From an uncultured Bacteroidota bacterium (GTDB lineage: Bacteria > Bacteroidota > Bacteroidia > Bacteroidales > P3): a stretch of DNA of 64,000 nucleotides. Both the position numbers and the translations under genes were made by a program. Shown in pieces: positions 21,301 to 28,421 of this stretch. Numbering within the stretch: position 1 is the stretch's first letter; the number at the start of each line of letters is the position of its first letter. The notes below the pieces were generated by a model, which saw only the letters and a list, made by a program, of their open reading frames with translations, was not told where the DNA came from and searched no databases. The stretch lies in assembly GCA_902793295.1 (NCBI GenBank), contig CADBDA010000003.1, positions 141,637 through 205,636 of the forward strand, written 5' to 3'.

Positions 21301-24300
21301 TCCGGTCCGTAGATGACCTCCCAACGGGTGGCAGCGGTCGGAGTGTTTTCGGTCCAACTGAGTGTAGCCGAGCTGGAAGAAGTATTCGTAACTGTCAGAG
21401 CCGTAGGAGCCCAGCAGGTGGGATAGGTATGGAACGTGGTTTTGGTCCAATTGCTGTAGTCGCCTCCGCCGCAGACGGTACGGACATAGACGTCATAGTC
21501 AGTATTGGCATCAAGTGTTGCAGTAATATTATAATTGAATACATTATTTAAATTACTGACAAGCGTGCCGGCACCCTGGACATCCGGGTTGAAACCGGCA
21601 AGACCATACTTCAGCTCAAAGTTGTTGACAACGGGACGCAGGTCGGTGCGAGCAGCCCATTTAACAGTCACAACATTGGCAGGAGTGATGGTGTCGATGC
21701 TCACACTAGCAGGAGCAAAGCAGGTAATGGTCGGGTCGCAAATTGATCCATTGAAAACAACAGTCGAACGATAATACGTACGGCTACCACCTGTCAATGA
21801 TCCAATCTCATCGACTGTATACTGTGAATTGTCTTTATAAGCATAGCGTGTACGATAAGCTGATGAATTATAAGTTGTCAATGAAGTAAATCCAGAACTA
21901 GATTGGTTTACTCCGGCAGGTTGGTTCATAATGGTGGTAACAACTATGTTGCTTGTACCATCCCATGTAAAGGATTTGTCAAAGACATACTCTACAGTAC
22001 CTGAAGTACCAGCCACTCTAGCTACCGGACCATAGACGTGGGTCTGACCACTCATCGGAACCCAATAGGAGGCACCAGTACCAGCAAAATCATTCTGGGT
22101 AGTATTGCCCAAGAAGATAGAGAATTCCTTATCATAGGTACCACCAGTACTCCATGCGAATGTCATACTGTTGATATCACCAGGCTGCATTCCTGCAGCA
22201 ATCAGTTCCTCTGCGGTGTAGATTTGCTGACTGACAGTGTTGCCCCAGGCGCTGTAAACAGCTCCGGCCTGACCTGTAGTCGTACCATCACCAAGTGCAG
22301 CCGTATATTCACTGCCAGGAATAGTACCCGGACAAACGGTTCCGAAGGTGCAAGCAGTGCTCCAGTCGCTCTCGTCGGTGGAAGTGCAGTTGCTCTTCAC
22401 ATAAACATCATATCCGACTGTTGCATCCAAACCAGTCAGCTCAACGCTGTCGGCGGTGCAAGCCACTTCTGTACCCTCGGTGGCGAGGTCAAAGCCTGCA
22501 AGGCCATACTTCACCGTCCAGGCGGTAGCGTTGCCGTTCTCCGTCCAGCTGATCTTAGCGGTGCTGTTGGTCACATCGCTTGCGACGACATTGGTCGGGG
22601 TGACACAGGCAGGAGTGGTGAAGGTATAAGCAGGGTTAGCGTTGCTCATCTGCAGCCAGGGGCTCTCGTCGAGAACTGGGCTAGTTGCACAGGTAGCCTT
22701 GATATATACATAGTAGGTAGTACCGGCTACAAGACCTGTCAACTGAGCAGTAGCACCAGCTGTACCGGGAACGGTCAGTTCAGTATAGTCGGTAGCTGCG
22801 GCGGTAGCGGGGTTGAAATCTGCTGCAGCATAACGCACTGTCCAGAACTGAGGCACATCGCCAGGCTGACGCCAGGTGAGGGTGGCCGAGTTGTAGGCGA
22901 TATCGTTGGCACCGTAAGTACCATCAATGATCGGAGTCTTGCAGTTGGGGATAAACGGTGTGACAAAGTTGTACTTCACCATACGGCCGTTGACACCAGA
23001 GCAGATAGCATAGACAAAGACGTCGTAGCTGGTCTGGGCGTTGAGGTTGCTGATGGTATAAGTGCCAGCGTTGATGGGGCTGACGGTGGTTCCGGCAGAC
23101 TCGGGGTTGAATCCCTGGGGACCATAGATGATGCCATAGGAAGGATTGGTCTCACCGTTGACATCAGTGAAGGTCAGCGTGGCAGCATATTCGGTCTCAG
23201 AAAGAGCGATAGCCGTGGTTGGAGCATTGCAGCTACCAGTGTCGCAAGCAGAAATAAGTTTCATCCAACTACGATATTTCTGATATTGCTTGGTACCCGA
23301 ATACGGTAACAAATTATCCGGATCGGGGTTATAAGAATCACTATAGTAAATGATAGCCATATACTCACTGGTAGAATAGGTGCGGAAACGAGCACTAGAT
23401 CCCGAATAGCCGGACGAGTTCTCATCAACGGCAACCACAACGTTGCCCGTACCATTATACACAAACGGAGTGGTGAAATTGAACTCGTTCCAACCTTGAG
23501 AGCAAAGGAGCGGACCGCTGTAAACAAGTGTCAGTGTGCTAGGATCAACGGTATCGGTGTTCGAGGAGAACGAACTCTTCGATGTCGTGCCCATATAAAT
23601 CTGGACATCCTGCTCATTTGTAAGGGGTGAACTATAGTTGTAATTGAACGAAATACCACTAATGGTTTTTGCACCTCCCATCTCTGCTTCTGTAATCAGC
23701 TGTTGAGAATAAGTGTAGCCATAGTAGGTATTCATTGGCATATGATTAGTGGAAAGTGTTGTACCGACCACCTCAACTTCGCCACCATTAGCACACAGCG
23801 TTCTAAACTCACAGACGTTGCTCCACTCAGTGGGGCCTTCGGGGTTACAGATGGCACGAACGTAGGCATCATAATCGGTGACCATATAGAGGTAGCTGAG
23901 AGCCAAAGTCGGAGTTCCGTTCACAATGAACGAAGTACCATCCTCGTCGGGATTGAAGCCACGAGCACCGAGCTTCACCTCCCACTGAGTAGAAAGGCCA
24001 GCTTCGACCCAAGTGAGGGTGGCCTCGGTGGAAGTCACGCCACTAACGACAAGGTTGTTGGGTTTGAAGCAGCTGGGAGCAGCAACCAAACGCAACGTGT
24101 AGTCGAGAGCCATAGAATAAGTGGTCGAGAAGCAAGGATTGGGATAGCTGCTCGTGTTGCTGACATAGCTGTCGAAATAGCTGTCAGCTCCGGCGATACG
24201 CATACGGTGGTCGCCAAGAGGAGCTGTGACGGGGATATTGAAGGAAGCAATCAATGTATTGGGGTTGTTGCTAAGGCTCTGTCCACGATAGACAACCTCA

Positions 24301-26507
24301 TCTTCATCCTCAAAATCCATATCGTCGTTCCAGTCCACCCAGATGATAGTACCATAGGTATAGCCAGTAGCATAGGTAATGCTTACTTCAGCACCGGCAC
24401 CTGCAAACAGGTCGCCTATCATAGTGCTATGATTCTGGTAAAGACCATTATTTTTGTTTGTATTATCGTTAACGACAAGCGAGTTACCAAAAGTCACATT
24501 GGTAATACCACTGTTGTCGACCGAAGTCGGGCTGGGAGAACAGTAGCCAAAGGTCCGACTGACGGGACCAACCCAGTCGCTCTTGTCGTCGGCAGCGCAG
24601 TTGCTACGCACGTAGAACTGCCAATCGCCAAGGCCAAGACCAGAAATGGTGAAGGGGTTAGTGGTAGCATCAACGATGGTATAGTCTTCTTCGGTGGTGA
24701 AGAGACCATAGGCTATCTGCCAAGCGGTGGCTGTGCCGTTCTCGGTCCACGAGAGAGTCACACTGTTGCCCGTATGCTCAACCTCTGCCAAGTTACTAGG
24801 AATTAAGCAGGTGGGCTGGGTGCGCACCACAACGTTAGCGATAGAAAGTCCCAAATAATCATCGGCCGAACTGACAAAGGCCAACTGATAGGTTGCCGAC
24901 GGATTGGGCAACAGCACGACAGCCTTTTCAAGAGTCGAACTATGATTACCATACTGTGCCAAACGCACCCATTCGCCTGTAGCGGAGGCACGGTAGCAGA
25001 GCCACAGAGAGTCGACTCCACCGCTGTAATCAGGTTCAGCATGGTAGAACTCCACCTGATAGGCTCCAGTGGGGTTAAGGTTGAAGATGGGAGTAATCAG
25101 ACGTGCACTAGCTCCAGGTGTGTAGGAGAAACTAGCTTGACCGTTGCCATTGAACGTCCAATGCGTAGTACCAGTAAGCACCTCTTCGTTCCAACACTGC
25201 GGCATGCCATAGTCCTCGAAATTCTGGATGTAGAAGTTGTTGGCACTGACAGCAACAGAAGCACAAGGAGTGTTCAAACTGATTGGGCCGACCCAATCAG
25301 TAGACAGACCTGATGTAGAACAGTTGGTGCTGATATAGATATCATAAGTGGTAGATCCCTGCATCTGGCTGAGAGGCAAGGTATAGGTCAGACCAGTAAT
25401 ATTGTTGACTGCCGTACCTTCATTTTCAGGGTCGAAACCCGAAAGGCCATATTTCAGGTTATAGCTGGTCACTAGTTCGTTGGGGGAGGTCCAAGTCACA
25501 ACACCATCGGTATTGACGTTGGGTACGTTGGCATTGAAGCAGCCGGGCAGTGTCGTGGCGGAAATTTTGTCGCTCCAACCCGAAGGGGTGCCGCTGCATA
25601 TCTTGCGAACATAAAAGTAGTAAGTAGTGCTGCCACTAAGGCCAGTAATGTTGGTTGTGAGAGCCGTGCCATCATTGATGGTTTTGCCTTGGCCTTCGGT
25701 ATTGGGGTCAAAGTCGGCATCCGTGCTGTATTTGATTTCAAAACCATTGCCATTGCTTGACACAGTCCAGTCAACCTTGACAGTGTTCCAAGCCGTGGCG
25801 GTGGCCAAGGCAGAAGTGGGTTTCACGCAGGCAGGCTGGGTGAAGGAGTAGACCACGCCCTGGTTGGAAGTGACATCGTAGGCCGGGGCATAGGTAGAAG
25901 AGAGCGTACGGGTGGTGAGACCCGAAGTGTAGCGGGTGATGGTGTCCCACGCAGAACCGCCGTTGGCGCCGCCAACACGGTAGATGTCTTCGTCGGACGA
26001 CATCATACCAACCAGGACATTGATGCTGCTGCTGATGGTCATGGGACCGTAGCAGAACTCAATGTCGCCGTTGGGGTAGAGCTTCAGCTGGAAGCTGTAG
26101 CTGTTCTGGCCGCTGACGACCTTGCGCCATTCCACCACGAGCTGCTGGGCGCTGCTCTTGGTGTAGATCGAGGTGGCCGTCGTGGTATAGCCGGAGCTAT
26201 TGTACAACGGTGCAATCCTCGAGCCGGCAAGACTCGTAAACGACGCACTACCGTCGGGATAGACACGCAACGTGCTGCCCGCGGTGATTTGGTTTTCGCC
26301 AAAATACATCGCGAAAGGCATCGACACGTCAACGTAGCTGCCCTGCGTCCACGCAGTGGCTCCCGAGGTACCCGCGATAGAACTGTAGGTGGCTGTAGCG
26401 GCAGCGCCGTCGTACTCACTCACCTTTGCGTTCTGTGCCTGCAGGGTCCATGGCAGCATCAGCGCCAGGAGGGCAAGCATTCGCAAAAAAGTACTTTTAC
26501 GTTTCAT
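9342..26507 (-). CDS. Giant T9SS-secreted multidomain protein with about 58 CDSYTW repeats (5,721 aa)
   Basis: An uninterrupted 5,721-residue protein of roughly 0.6 MDa. A signal peptide (ALMLPWTLQAQ) is followed by a beta-rich N-terminal domain to about residue 220. Residues 222-1790 hold about nine fibronectin-III-like units (for example SVTLSWTENGTATAWQIAYG), a MAM-like jelly roll near 414-560, a GEVED-like domain near 654-807 (WVDWNDDMDFEDEDE) and two related beta domains. A second jelly roll (1789-1980) and a CUB-like domain (about 1990-2100) come next, then Ig-like segments (2236-2460). Residues 2466-5641 are Cys-paired repeats. The last 80 residues are a type A T9SS sorting domain (NVYPNPTRGRVTIS to VTVRKIVKK). 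It should cross the outer membrane through the T9SS and be anchored or released. An adhesive or structural role is likely but unproven. Confidence 0.93.
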   Translation of the reverse strand: MKRKSTFLRMLALLALMLPWTLQAQNAKVSEYDGAAATATYSSIAGTSGATAWTQGSYVDVSMPFAMYFGENQITAGSTLRVYPDGSASFTSLAGSRIAPLYNSSGYTTTATSIYTKSSAQQLVVEWRKVVSGQNSYSFQLKLYPNGDIEFCYGPMTISSSINVLVGMMSSDEDIYRVGGANGGSAWDTITRYTSGLTTRTLSSTYAPAYDVTSNQGVVYSFTQPACVKPTSALATATAWNTVKVDWTVSSNGNGFEIKYSTDADFDPNTEGQGKTINDGTALTTNITGLSGSTTYYFYVRKICSGTPSGWSDKISATTLPGCFNANVPNVNTDGVVTWTSPNELVTSYNLKYGLSGFDPENEGTAVNNITGLTYTLPLSQMQGSTTYDIYISTNCSTSGLSTDWVGPISLNTPCASVAVSANNFYIQNFEDYGMPQCWNEEVLTGTTHWTFNGNGQASFSYTPGASARLITPIFNLNPTGAYQVEFYHAEPDYSGGVDSLWLCYRASATGEWVRLAQYGNHSSTLEKAVVLLPNPSATYQLAFVSSADDYLGLSIANVVVRTQPTCLIPSNLAEVEHTGNSVTLSWTENGTATAWQIAYGLFTTEEDYTIVDATTNPFTISGLGLGDWQFYVRSNCAADDKSDWVGPVSRTFGYCSPSPTSVDNSGITNVTFGNSLVVNDNTNKNNGLYQNHSTMIGDLFAGAGAEVSITYATGYTYGTIIWVDWNDDMDFEDEDEVVYRGQSLSNNPNTLIASFNIPVTAPLGDHRMRIAGADSYFDSYVSNTSSYPNPCFSTTYSMALDYTLRLVAAPSCFKPNNLVVSGVTSTEATLTWVEAGLSTQWEVKLGARGFNPDEDGTSFIVNGTPTLALSYLYMVTDYDAYVRAICNPEGPTEWSNVCEFRTLCANGGEVEVVGTTLSTNHMPMNTYYGYTYSQQLITEAEMGGAKTISGISFNYNYSSPLTNEQDVQIYMGTTSKSSFSSNTDTVDPSTLTLVYSGPLLCSQGWNEFNFTTPFVYNGTGNVVVAVDENSSGYSGSSARFRTYSTSEYMAIIYYSDSYNPDPDNLLPYSGTKQYQKYRSWMKLISACDTGSCNAPTTAIALSETEYAATLTFTDVNGETNPSYGIIYGPQGFNPESAGTTVSPINAGTYTISNLNAQTSYDVFVYAICSGVNGRMVKYNFVTPFIPNCKTPIIDGTYGANDIAYNSATLTWRQPGDVPQFWTVRYAAADFNPATAAATDYTELTVPGTAGATAQLTGLVAGTTYYVYIKATCATSPVLDESPWLQMSNANPAYTFTTPACVTPTNVVASDVTNSTAKISWTENGNATAWTVKYGLAGFDLATEGTEVACTADSVELTGLDATVGYDVYVKSNCTSTDESDWSTACTFGTVCPGTIPGSEYTAALGDGTTTGQAGAVYSAWGNTVSQQIYTAEELIAAGMQPGDINSMTFAWSTGGTYDKEFSIFLGNTTQNDFAGTGASYWVPMSGQTHVYGPVARVAGTSGTVEYVFDKSFTWDGTSNIVVTTIMNQPAGVNQSSSGFTSLTTYNSSAYRTRYAYKDNSQYTVDEIGSLTGGSRTYYRSTVVFNGSICDPTITCFAPASVSIDTITPANVVTVKWAARTDLRPVVNNFELKYGLAGFNPDVQGAGTLVSNLNNVFNYNITATLDANTDYDVYVRTVCGGGDYSNWTKTTFHTYPTCWAPTALTVTNTSSSSATLSWTENTPTAATRWEVIYGPEGFDTTRATPVETTNNSSYVVNGLKHSTKYEFYVRAKCSATDRSAWSEVATATTQCGIWQYADMPLVENFDGFTGTTSSTRNNHVLPNCWSYINTSSTTSGTSTTGYPGYPIAYNSASYSHSGNNHMRFYSYYTTSYGDQYAILPQFGFDLDTVVVGFFARESSTTATYVGNIEVGVMSDPEDASTFEVVGNALPTTTTYEYFEVDFSEYAGTGSYIALRALRPTTGYNIVYLDDLTVKLREKVNMLADNGEVIAACNEYVLPDTTNGGSYHGNLNTTYVVRPAEAGKVAHLTGSYTLENGYDFLNVYRGAANANNLIGRYTGNGDIDYVTSSNLWADSGYFTLVLTTDADNAFSDMYGFKMLVSCECPQPAADIINEVVEENGTYTWRNGQTYTNNIVRTGLTYDANATAIPDADLTRTADYTYINVAGCDSVNYSMNLTVHPTYNLTYNATICERDTFAFYGNQYASTGTYTVALTSQYGADSTGILNLQVNPAPSAGIYVNNRQVTAINAHCDNADLALLARSNNANATFEWEDQSVNDNRVVNPHESSTYTVIATNPTTGCTSLPATLTVTTVPVPELSISGDSVICYGQSATLTLADANNVDATYRWSTGATGTSITVNPTVTTTYTVTATTSNASACTATASLEVVVNPLPVVTATASVGETCRDSIVTLTASTVEGYSYSWNTGATTAVATTAAANTGAYTVTVTDQNGCQNEFSTSTVTVYPSYELSDTLLVCYTNNPYTWGEQTITANGAYDQNFTIGHGCDSLVHLTFTFEEMGVENSNREVCEGSSVTWGDQTIVASETTLLTYVDNSGDCPVQKNLNLVVNHPAATALEQTVCDSYTWAVSGQTYTESGAYPVTLATTKGCDSVVTLNLTVNYQNTGVQTVTACDSYVWDLNGVSYTATTNEPTFTLQNQWGCDSVVTLDLTVNYRSYHEDFHCVRDANNFTWIDGETYSLDVNVTDGIEFVTGENGDGCNEIAQLHLVLNPIINTLNWITIDTCDEYEIPNAVVFTDENDCQGHIEPLFISESGDYEVRTRPNADVYGQDELTRIHLTINHSNYHTTVATECLPYEWMVNVGTEEAPVMYSVATITADMVNGAAVYNMSYEMPQQYTNGCSRIEVLRLTPKYPTVEVTDVVTICQNSSWTAANSTTYYGNDLNVGENLLTWDNSSLNAAGCPMTKQVNLTVNPVYNETATLTFCESEFVLNTENNQYEVVVADANHDGAEVVLTIPGALNEVAYNNTVVANWQTALGCDSIVTITYTVNPSTTETEVYTVCYKDNFEWDANGITYGKAGEYVDTVVVANTATGCEVNRILNLTVLGTYEVFDTVNVCTTYEGPDAVTYRETKTFDVPYEGTYDATQYCDAITHRTYKVLQNTLTEHFVLTNADYTWMNGTTYTQSTDNVYYDAPVASGDCDDVHLLHLTMVDPISVCENALPYTVTYGTSSFVIPTNAADNGTLGNGVDTIIYFTVLRNTAKTVAQTACDSYTWTNGNGQTYTTSGDYVYTTTNAAGCDSVVTLNLTVNVSNAETVTEVACDSYTWTNGNGETYTASGIYTWTTTNLAGCDSVVTLALTINVNNGVELAETACATYTWNRTGLTYTNTTEAPVVNDYTVNFADANGCLGDSVLHLTLNPVNETNSSLVINEAGSYTYLGTMYTAPFDSTITYTFTNQYGCDSIDHLHLIIPIVADDHITEVNVEACGSYTWEVAAGGTGHNYIWIPMSERQSHGMAMYKDATANQYVYTYPTDTTFDANGAMTAVRVLHLNLLEATYSTETINVPVSLGSYTIDGDPDDVTVTFTFDSIGTPIVRTLGVGSVAYCNDYRTYTINIFNNYDTTEVYACADETSYNWNGTDYTIGTPGHTYYFYQTENDGTLNELVHVLKVNQRAINATTATATACDSYTWNDGDSLTYTTSGTYVYNYTDANQCAATKTLTLTVNYNSNTAYTDAACDTYTWTRNNQTYTTSGDYMYSYTNGAGCASTDTLHLTIDSNSNQTFTEAACNSYVWASAEGGDGLTYTTSGTYTYNYNATNGCPSVNTLNLTINLPTSTEYTDEACDSIEWNGTMYYTSGDYNYDYTSAAGCASTDVLHLTINNATHNSETMTQCDSYEWHGTTYTTSGDYQYSYTNVAGCPSVDTLHLTINVNTSTINDTIVACDEYTWSVNNRLYNATGNYTARTTDGNGCATTNTLTLTVNHASSYDSVLYISDGSYRYTYQDQHQELFGEGVYNLVENYTNVAGCDSTLNITLNIGTALLGIDNVVNCNSYTWRNGETYVYIDAAERAANLNTDNVAPLYKTSNGVYVYYNPTYTVAQENNYDSIYMLALTLTQSYLGNDEVTLNISDRQLNYGDSIFHFDANADSLQLFTARDVEFDVHFPAVQYCDSIITLTVHLVNNYQEVTAENADICVSQDSYTWRNHTISTATNDYDNAHVYYIYDTLTTGIIEYITVNQHPITYTTERRTACDSYEWYGNVYTESTTNATQYLPAGTVVDGETLICDRVATLILVINHNTSTTYDVASCENYIWTAANGGNGATLTESGTYTYDYETAQGCPSTNTLNLTINHNTSTEYTVDACDSYTWTAEEGGNGTVYTTSSPAEGYTYDYLTVDGCPSTNTLHLTIRNNSNQSFTKTACDTYTWLAAEGGNGETYTTSGVYTYDYEAANGCPSTNTLNLTVNVNSSTEYTESACDSYTWHGTEYTTSGVYTYDYADANNCPSEDVLNLTINNSTLNVMSAVECNSYTWTASDNTVAGTFTTSGAYEYTYTDANGCTVTDSLYLTIGNGRAFGIARVTNCGPYTWIVEGEEVAVLDESVETSTTVTNPATGCDSTIFLYLTINPQNVTEIAICDNESYLWSVDSLTYTEAGTYDVTETDNDGNCISNERLVLTVNPTKTTALTAQICLGNGYKANGFDIAAADMPTAGEYTFTDNRTTVNGCDSIVTLTVTVGDVINNPIEATACDSYIWTAGDNNEYTFTESGVYNSEAYANAAGCTTVDVLTLTINQNAGTEYTETVCDGYMWNGTQYTETGDYTYNYTDGNGCASTDVLHLTVNSSVINTIEETACDSYTWTSGNGETYTTSGVYTYNYTTDNGCNGTEYLVLTVNHKTSNEYTVTACDSYLWDIDGQTYTESGDYSFDYENDYGCPSVDVLHLTVNYSTNSNSDVVACDSYLWNGAVYTESGDYAYDYINAKGCASTDSLHLTVNHNTNSGESVTNCGTYNWHGVNYNQSGTYYHHYNTAEGCASVDTLFLTVNSMSVSFDTVVACESFTWPVNGQTYTTSGYYHALLQSANGCDSLITLLLTINNGQHSAETIVACDSYTWNGTAYTTSGVYTNNYTDNNGCASVDTLLLTINNGTTGTETAEACNFFVWNGQAYTQSGNYTQTLEAANGCDSVVTLNLTINTQVTNTVNATACGSYTWNGAVYNQTGSYTQNFSSAAGCDSVVTLNLTISPAITNTVNTTVCDSYTWNGVTYTTSGIYSYTYTAANGCDSIVNLALTVNQPKTSMLAVSACGSYIWNGTAYTTSGNYTHTTPATNGCDSIVTLALTINQPVATTISETTCGSYTWNGATYTTSGNYTQNYTAANGCDSVVTLNLTISPAVTSTISATACGSYTWEGVTYTTSGNYTHTYTAASGCDSIVTLNLTIAPSINNTLMITSCDSYTWNGNTYLTGGVYTHTYTTDLGCDSIVTLVLTIANSIVNNIAETACDSYTWNGNTYTASGAFSETYTSVNGCDSIVTLNLTVNHSNTGTDVKNACESYTWIDGVTYTASTNIPTFTLTNAAGCDSVVTLNLTINHATSGVDVQQACDGYIWIDGVNYTESTNEPTFTLTNANGCDSVVTLNLTINQSIEIFDTITVNSTDLPYNYRGNEIMAAGDYIFYASTVNGCDSTVNLHVNVNQIGIDVVSFDEINVYPNPTRGRVTISADDVVKVEVLDIVGRRVATFEGTNTFDISNLGEGAYTLRITLPQGVTVRKIVKK
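9585..19112 (-). repeat. Protein-coding tandem array, about 58 units of the CDSYTW/GCDSVVTLNLT repeat
   Basis: By hand I divide this stretch into 58 consecutive units. The shortest and commonest form is 49 residues: ACxSYTWNG, then TYTTSGxY, then NGCDSVVTLNLTI. Many units carry one Cys near the start and one in the GCDS turn, 25 residues apart in the short form. Units from about 9,700 to 11,400, nearest the C-terminus, are nearly uniform in length and similar at DNA level. Units from about 13,700 to 19,100 vary from roughly 46 to 82 residues and some have lost one or both Cys. Two further related units lie before the Ig-like segments, near 19,850-20,160. Confidence 0.92.
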
Positions 26508-26787
26508 GTTGTTTTAATTTGGTTAATACTATGTGAACTAAAAATTTGTTTCGATTCTAAAATCTAATTTTTATTAAATTAGGATAGGTTCAGATGTATT
26601 TCAAATCCCAAACAAGTTCAAACGACCACAAAATGTGGAAATTTGACATGAAAATGCAACCATTTCAACCGCAATTCTCAAATGGGAAAATCGCGAAAGA
26701 ATGATTGTAAACATTTAGTACTAGGAAGATTACGCAACATATCACCACCAATGTCGCTGAAGTTCGATGAGTACGATTATTGAATTG

Positions 26788-26819
26788 CAAATATACGTTA
26801 ATATTTTTAAATAATGAAA
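26788..26819 (-). promoter_or_regulatory. Putative promoter of the giant gene
   Basis: On the minus strand a perfect -7 box TATATTTG (26788-26795) is preceded, 20 bases away, by TTTC (26816-26819), a near match to the -33 TTTG. It implies an AT-rich leader of about 270 bases before the ATG at 26507. The 26508-26937 gap otherwise holds no convincing gene; short frames in it resemble nothing. Confidence 0.55.
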
Positions 26820-26881
26820 TATTTTCACACCATTATTTTTACATTGAGAACAAAGTGGAGCCGAAGAAGCTGACACACAAA

Positions 26882-26913
26882 CAAAAAGCGAGCCGAAGTT
26901 ACCTTCGACTCGC
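26882..26913 (-). terminator. Intrinsic terminator after hpf
   Basis: Read on the minus strand, GCGAGTCGAAG pairs with CTTCGGCTCGC around a short GTAA loop and is followed by TTTTTGTTT. It lies about 25 bases after the hpf stop codon. One mismatch interrupts the stem. Confidence 0.8.
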
Positions 26914-26937
26914 CTGGCATTAGACGGGGGCCAATAA

Positions 26938-27231
26938 TTATTTGTAGCGTTCTTTGTACTTGTCAATCTGGACTTTCATGGCGTCGACACAGTCGGAAAC
27001 AGCCTCTTCGAAAGAGTCGGCTTGTTTGCTGTTGAAGAGCGTTTGTCCGGGGAGTGCAAGTGATATTTCGGCTATCTTGTTGTTGTCACTTTCGGGTTTG
27101 TCCACTTTGAGGAAGACTTCGCATTTGGTGGCATTGTCGACAATGCGGTCAAGCTTGGCCAGTTTATCGGCCACGTATTTTTCGAGTTTGGGATCTGCCT
27201 TGAATTTCACGGCATTGATAGATACGTTCAT
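26938..27231 (-). CDS. hpf: Ribosome hibernation-promoting factor (short HPF/YfiA type)
   Basis: A 97-residue HPF/RaiA-family protein with the beta-alpha-beta-beta-beta-alpha plan: MNVSINAVKFKADPKLEKYV, a central strand block (CEVFLKVDKPE, AEISLALPGQ), and the closing helix DSFEEAVSDCVDAMKVQIDKYKERYK. It binds the 30S decoding region during slow growth and inactivates ribosomes, either as 100S dimers or as single 70S particles; the short length means it lacks the C-terminal dimerisation domain of long HPF. The start is supported by an AGGAGGT Shine-Dalgarno sequence four bases before the ATG, which is stronger than usual in this phylum. It follows the xer-type gene by 84 bases and is probably cotranscribed with it. 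Confidence 0.94.
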   Translation of the reverse strand: MNVSINAVKFKADPKLEKYVADKLAKLDRIVDNATKCEVFLKVDKPESDNNKIAEISLALPGQTLFNSKQADSFEEAVSDCVDAMKVQIDKYKERYK

Positions 27232-27315
27232 AATTACCTCCTTTATTTGTGTTGTATTGAATTTTATTAGTTTATGCGTTTTGAGTTGAATTGTTTTCGT
27301 TTGGCTTTTCCGTCG

Positions 27316-28221
27316 TCACTTCTTTGTTCCCCTTTCGCGCGGGTGGGTGTGTTTGTAGGTGTCCTTCAGATGCTGACGTGAGACATGCGTGTAGACTTCG
27401 GTGGCGCTGAGGTCGGTATGGCCCAACAGCTCCTTGATGGCGTTGATATCGGCACCGTCATTGAGCATGTGGGTGGCAAAACTGTGACGAAACACATGGG
27501 GACTGATTTTGTCTGCCTTGGAGAAGATGCCCATATAATGTTTCACCACTTTGGCGACATCGTACTGAGTGAAAGGACTGCCATCCTTGCGTACAAAAAA
27601 GACCTCTGAACTGATTTCATTCTGCCTTTTTAACGAAAAATAACATTTTATATTGTGTAAAATTTCATTTTCCAAAGGAATAATTCTTTCCTTGTCGCGC
27701 TTTCCCAACACTTTCAGCGACTTAGCACAAAAATCGACCGAACCTTCAGTCAAGCCCAACACTTCGGCGCGACGGATGCCCGTTTCGTAGAGCAGCCGTA
27801 GCAGCAGTTGGTCGCGCCGCCCCTCAAAATCGTCCGGAAATTGGGCATCGTCATATATTTTGGCTGTTTCTTTCTCGGTGAAGAATACTGGCAGATGGCG
27901 TGGAATCTTTGGTGTGGCCACTTTGGCCATGATATCGACACCAACAATTCCCTCACGACGAAGGAACTTGAAGAACGATCGCAAAACGACCAGTTTGGTT
28001 TTAATGGTATTGGCCACAATGCCATCGGCCGCCAATTGCATCTGCCACTCGCGAATCTCAAGATGGCTGACCGATTCGATATCGGAGATTTGGAGCGTCG
28101 ATTCGAGAAAGGATGCAAAGAGGTTCAGATCGGACGCATACTCATCGACTGTGCGCGACGCAAGACGACGTTCGACACTGATATACTGCAAGAAAGCATC
28201 TATAGCCTCAGAAATCTTCAT
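27316..28221 (-). CDS. Site-specific tyrosine recombinase, XerC/XerD type
   Basis: A 301-residue tyrosine recombinase. Residues 1-90 are the SAM-like N-terminal DNA-binding domain (FLQYISVERRLASRTVDEYASDL is its usual opening). The catalytic set is visible: Arg150 (TGIRRAEVLGL), Lys174 (GKRDKER), His242 and Arg245 (HVFRHSFATH), His268 (LLGHTDLS) and Tyr277 (EVYTHV). Length and pattern match chromosomal XerC/D, which resolve chromosome dimers at dif sites, rather than integrases of mobile elements; no attachment site or cargo is seen nearby. Next to hpf this gene is a known Bacteroidetes pairing. Whether it is the XerC or XerD partner cannot be decided here. Confidence 0.92.
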   Translation of the reverse strand: MKISEAIDAFLQYISVERRLASRTVDEYASDLNLFASFLESTLQISDIESVSHLEIREWQMQLAADGIVANTIKTKLVVLRSFFKFLRREGIVGVDIMAKVATPKIPRHLPVFFTEKETAKIYDDAQFPDDFEGRRDQLLLRLLYETGIRRAEVLGLTEGSVDFCAKSLKVLGKRDKERIIPLENEILHNIKCYFSLKRQNEISSEVFFVRKDGSPFTQYDVAKVVKHYMGIFSKADKISPHVFRHSFATHMLNDGADINAIKELLGHTDLSATEVYTHVSRQHLKDTYKHTHPRERGTKK

Positions 28222-28421
28222 GCCCTATTAACGCAGGAAGGGCCAAAATCGCATTTTCAAACTGCAAAAACTGGAAAAAACGGCCCGAAAAGCCACGTAA
28301 GTGCCTGAAAATTTTTTGTTAAATCGATTTTTTGAAAAAGTATAGATAATTGGTTTATACTATCTTACAAATAACGATTTGTTAAAAAAAATTAAAAAGT
28401 GAATTTGAAGATAAAAAAGAT

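Noticed and set aside
26508..26937. tRNA genes expected after hpf in some Bacteroidetes (hpf, tRNAs, tuf).
   Set aside because: No cloverleaf or T-loop sequence is visible; the gap holds only a terminator and a promoter.
27316..28221. Integrase of a mobile element.
   Set aside because: The length and motifs fit chromosomal XerC/D, hpf is next to it, and no element ends, attachment sites or cargo are visible.
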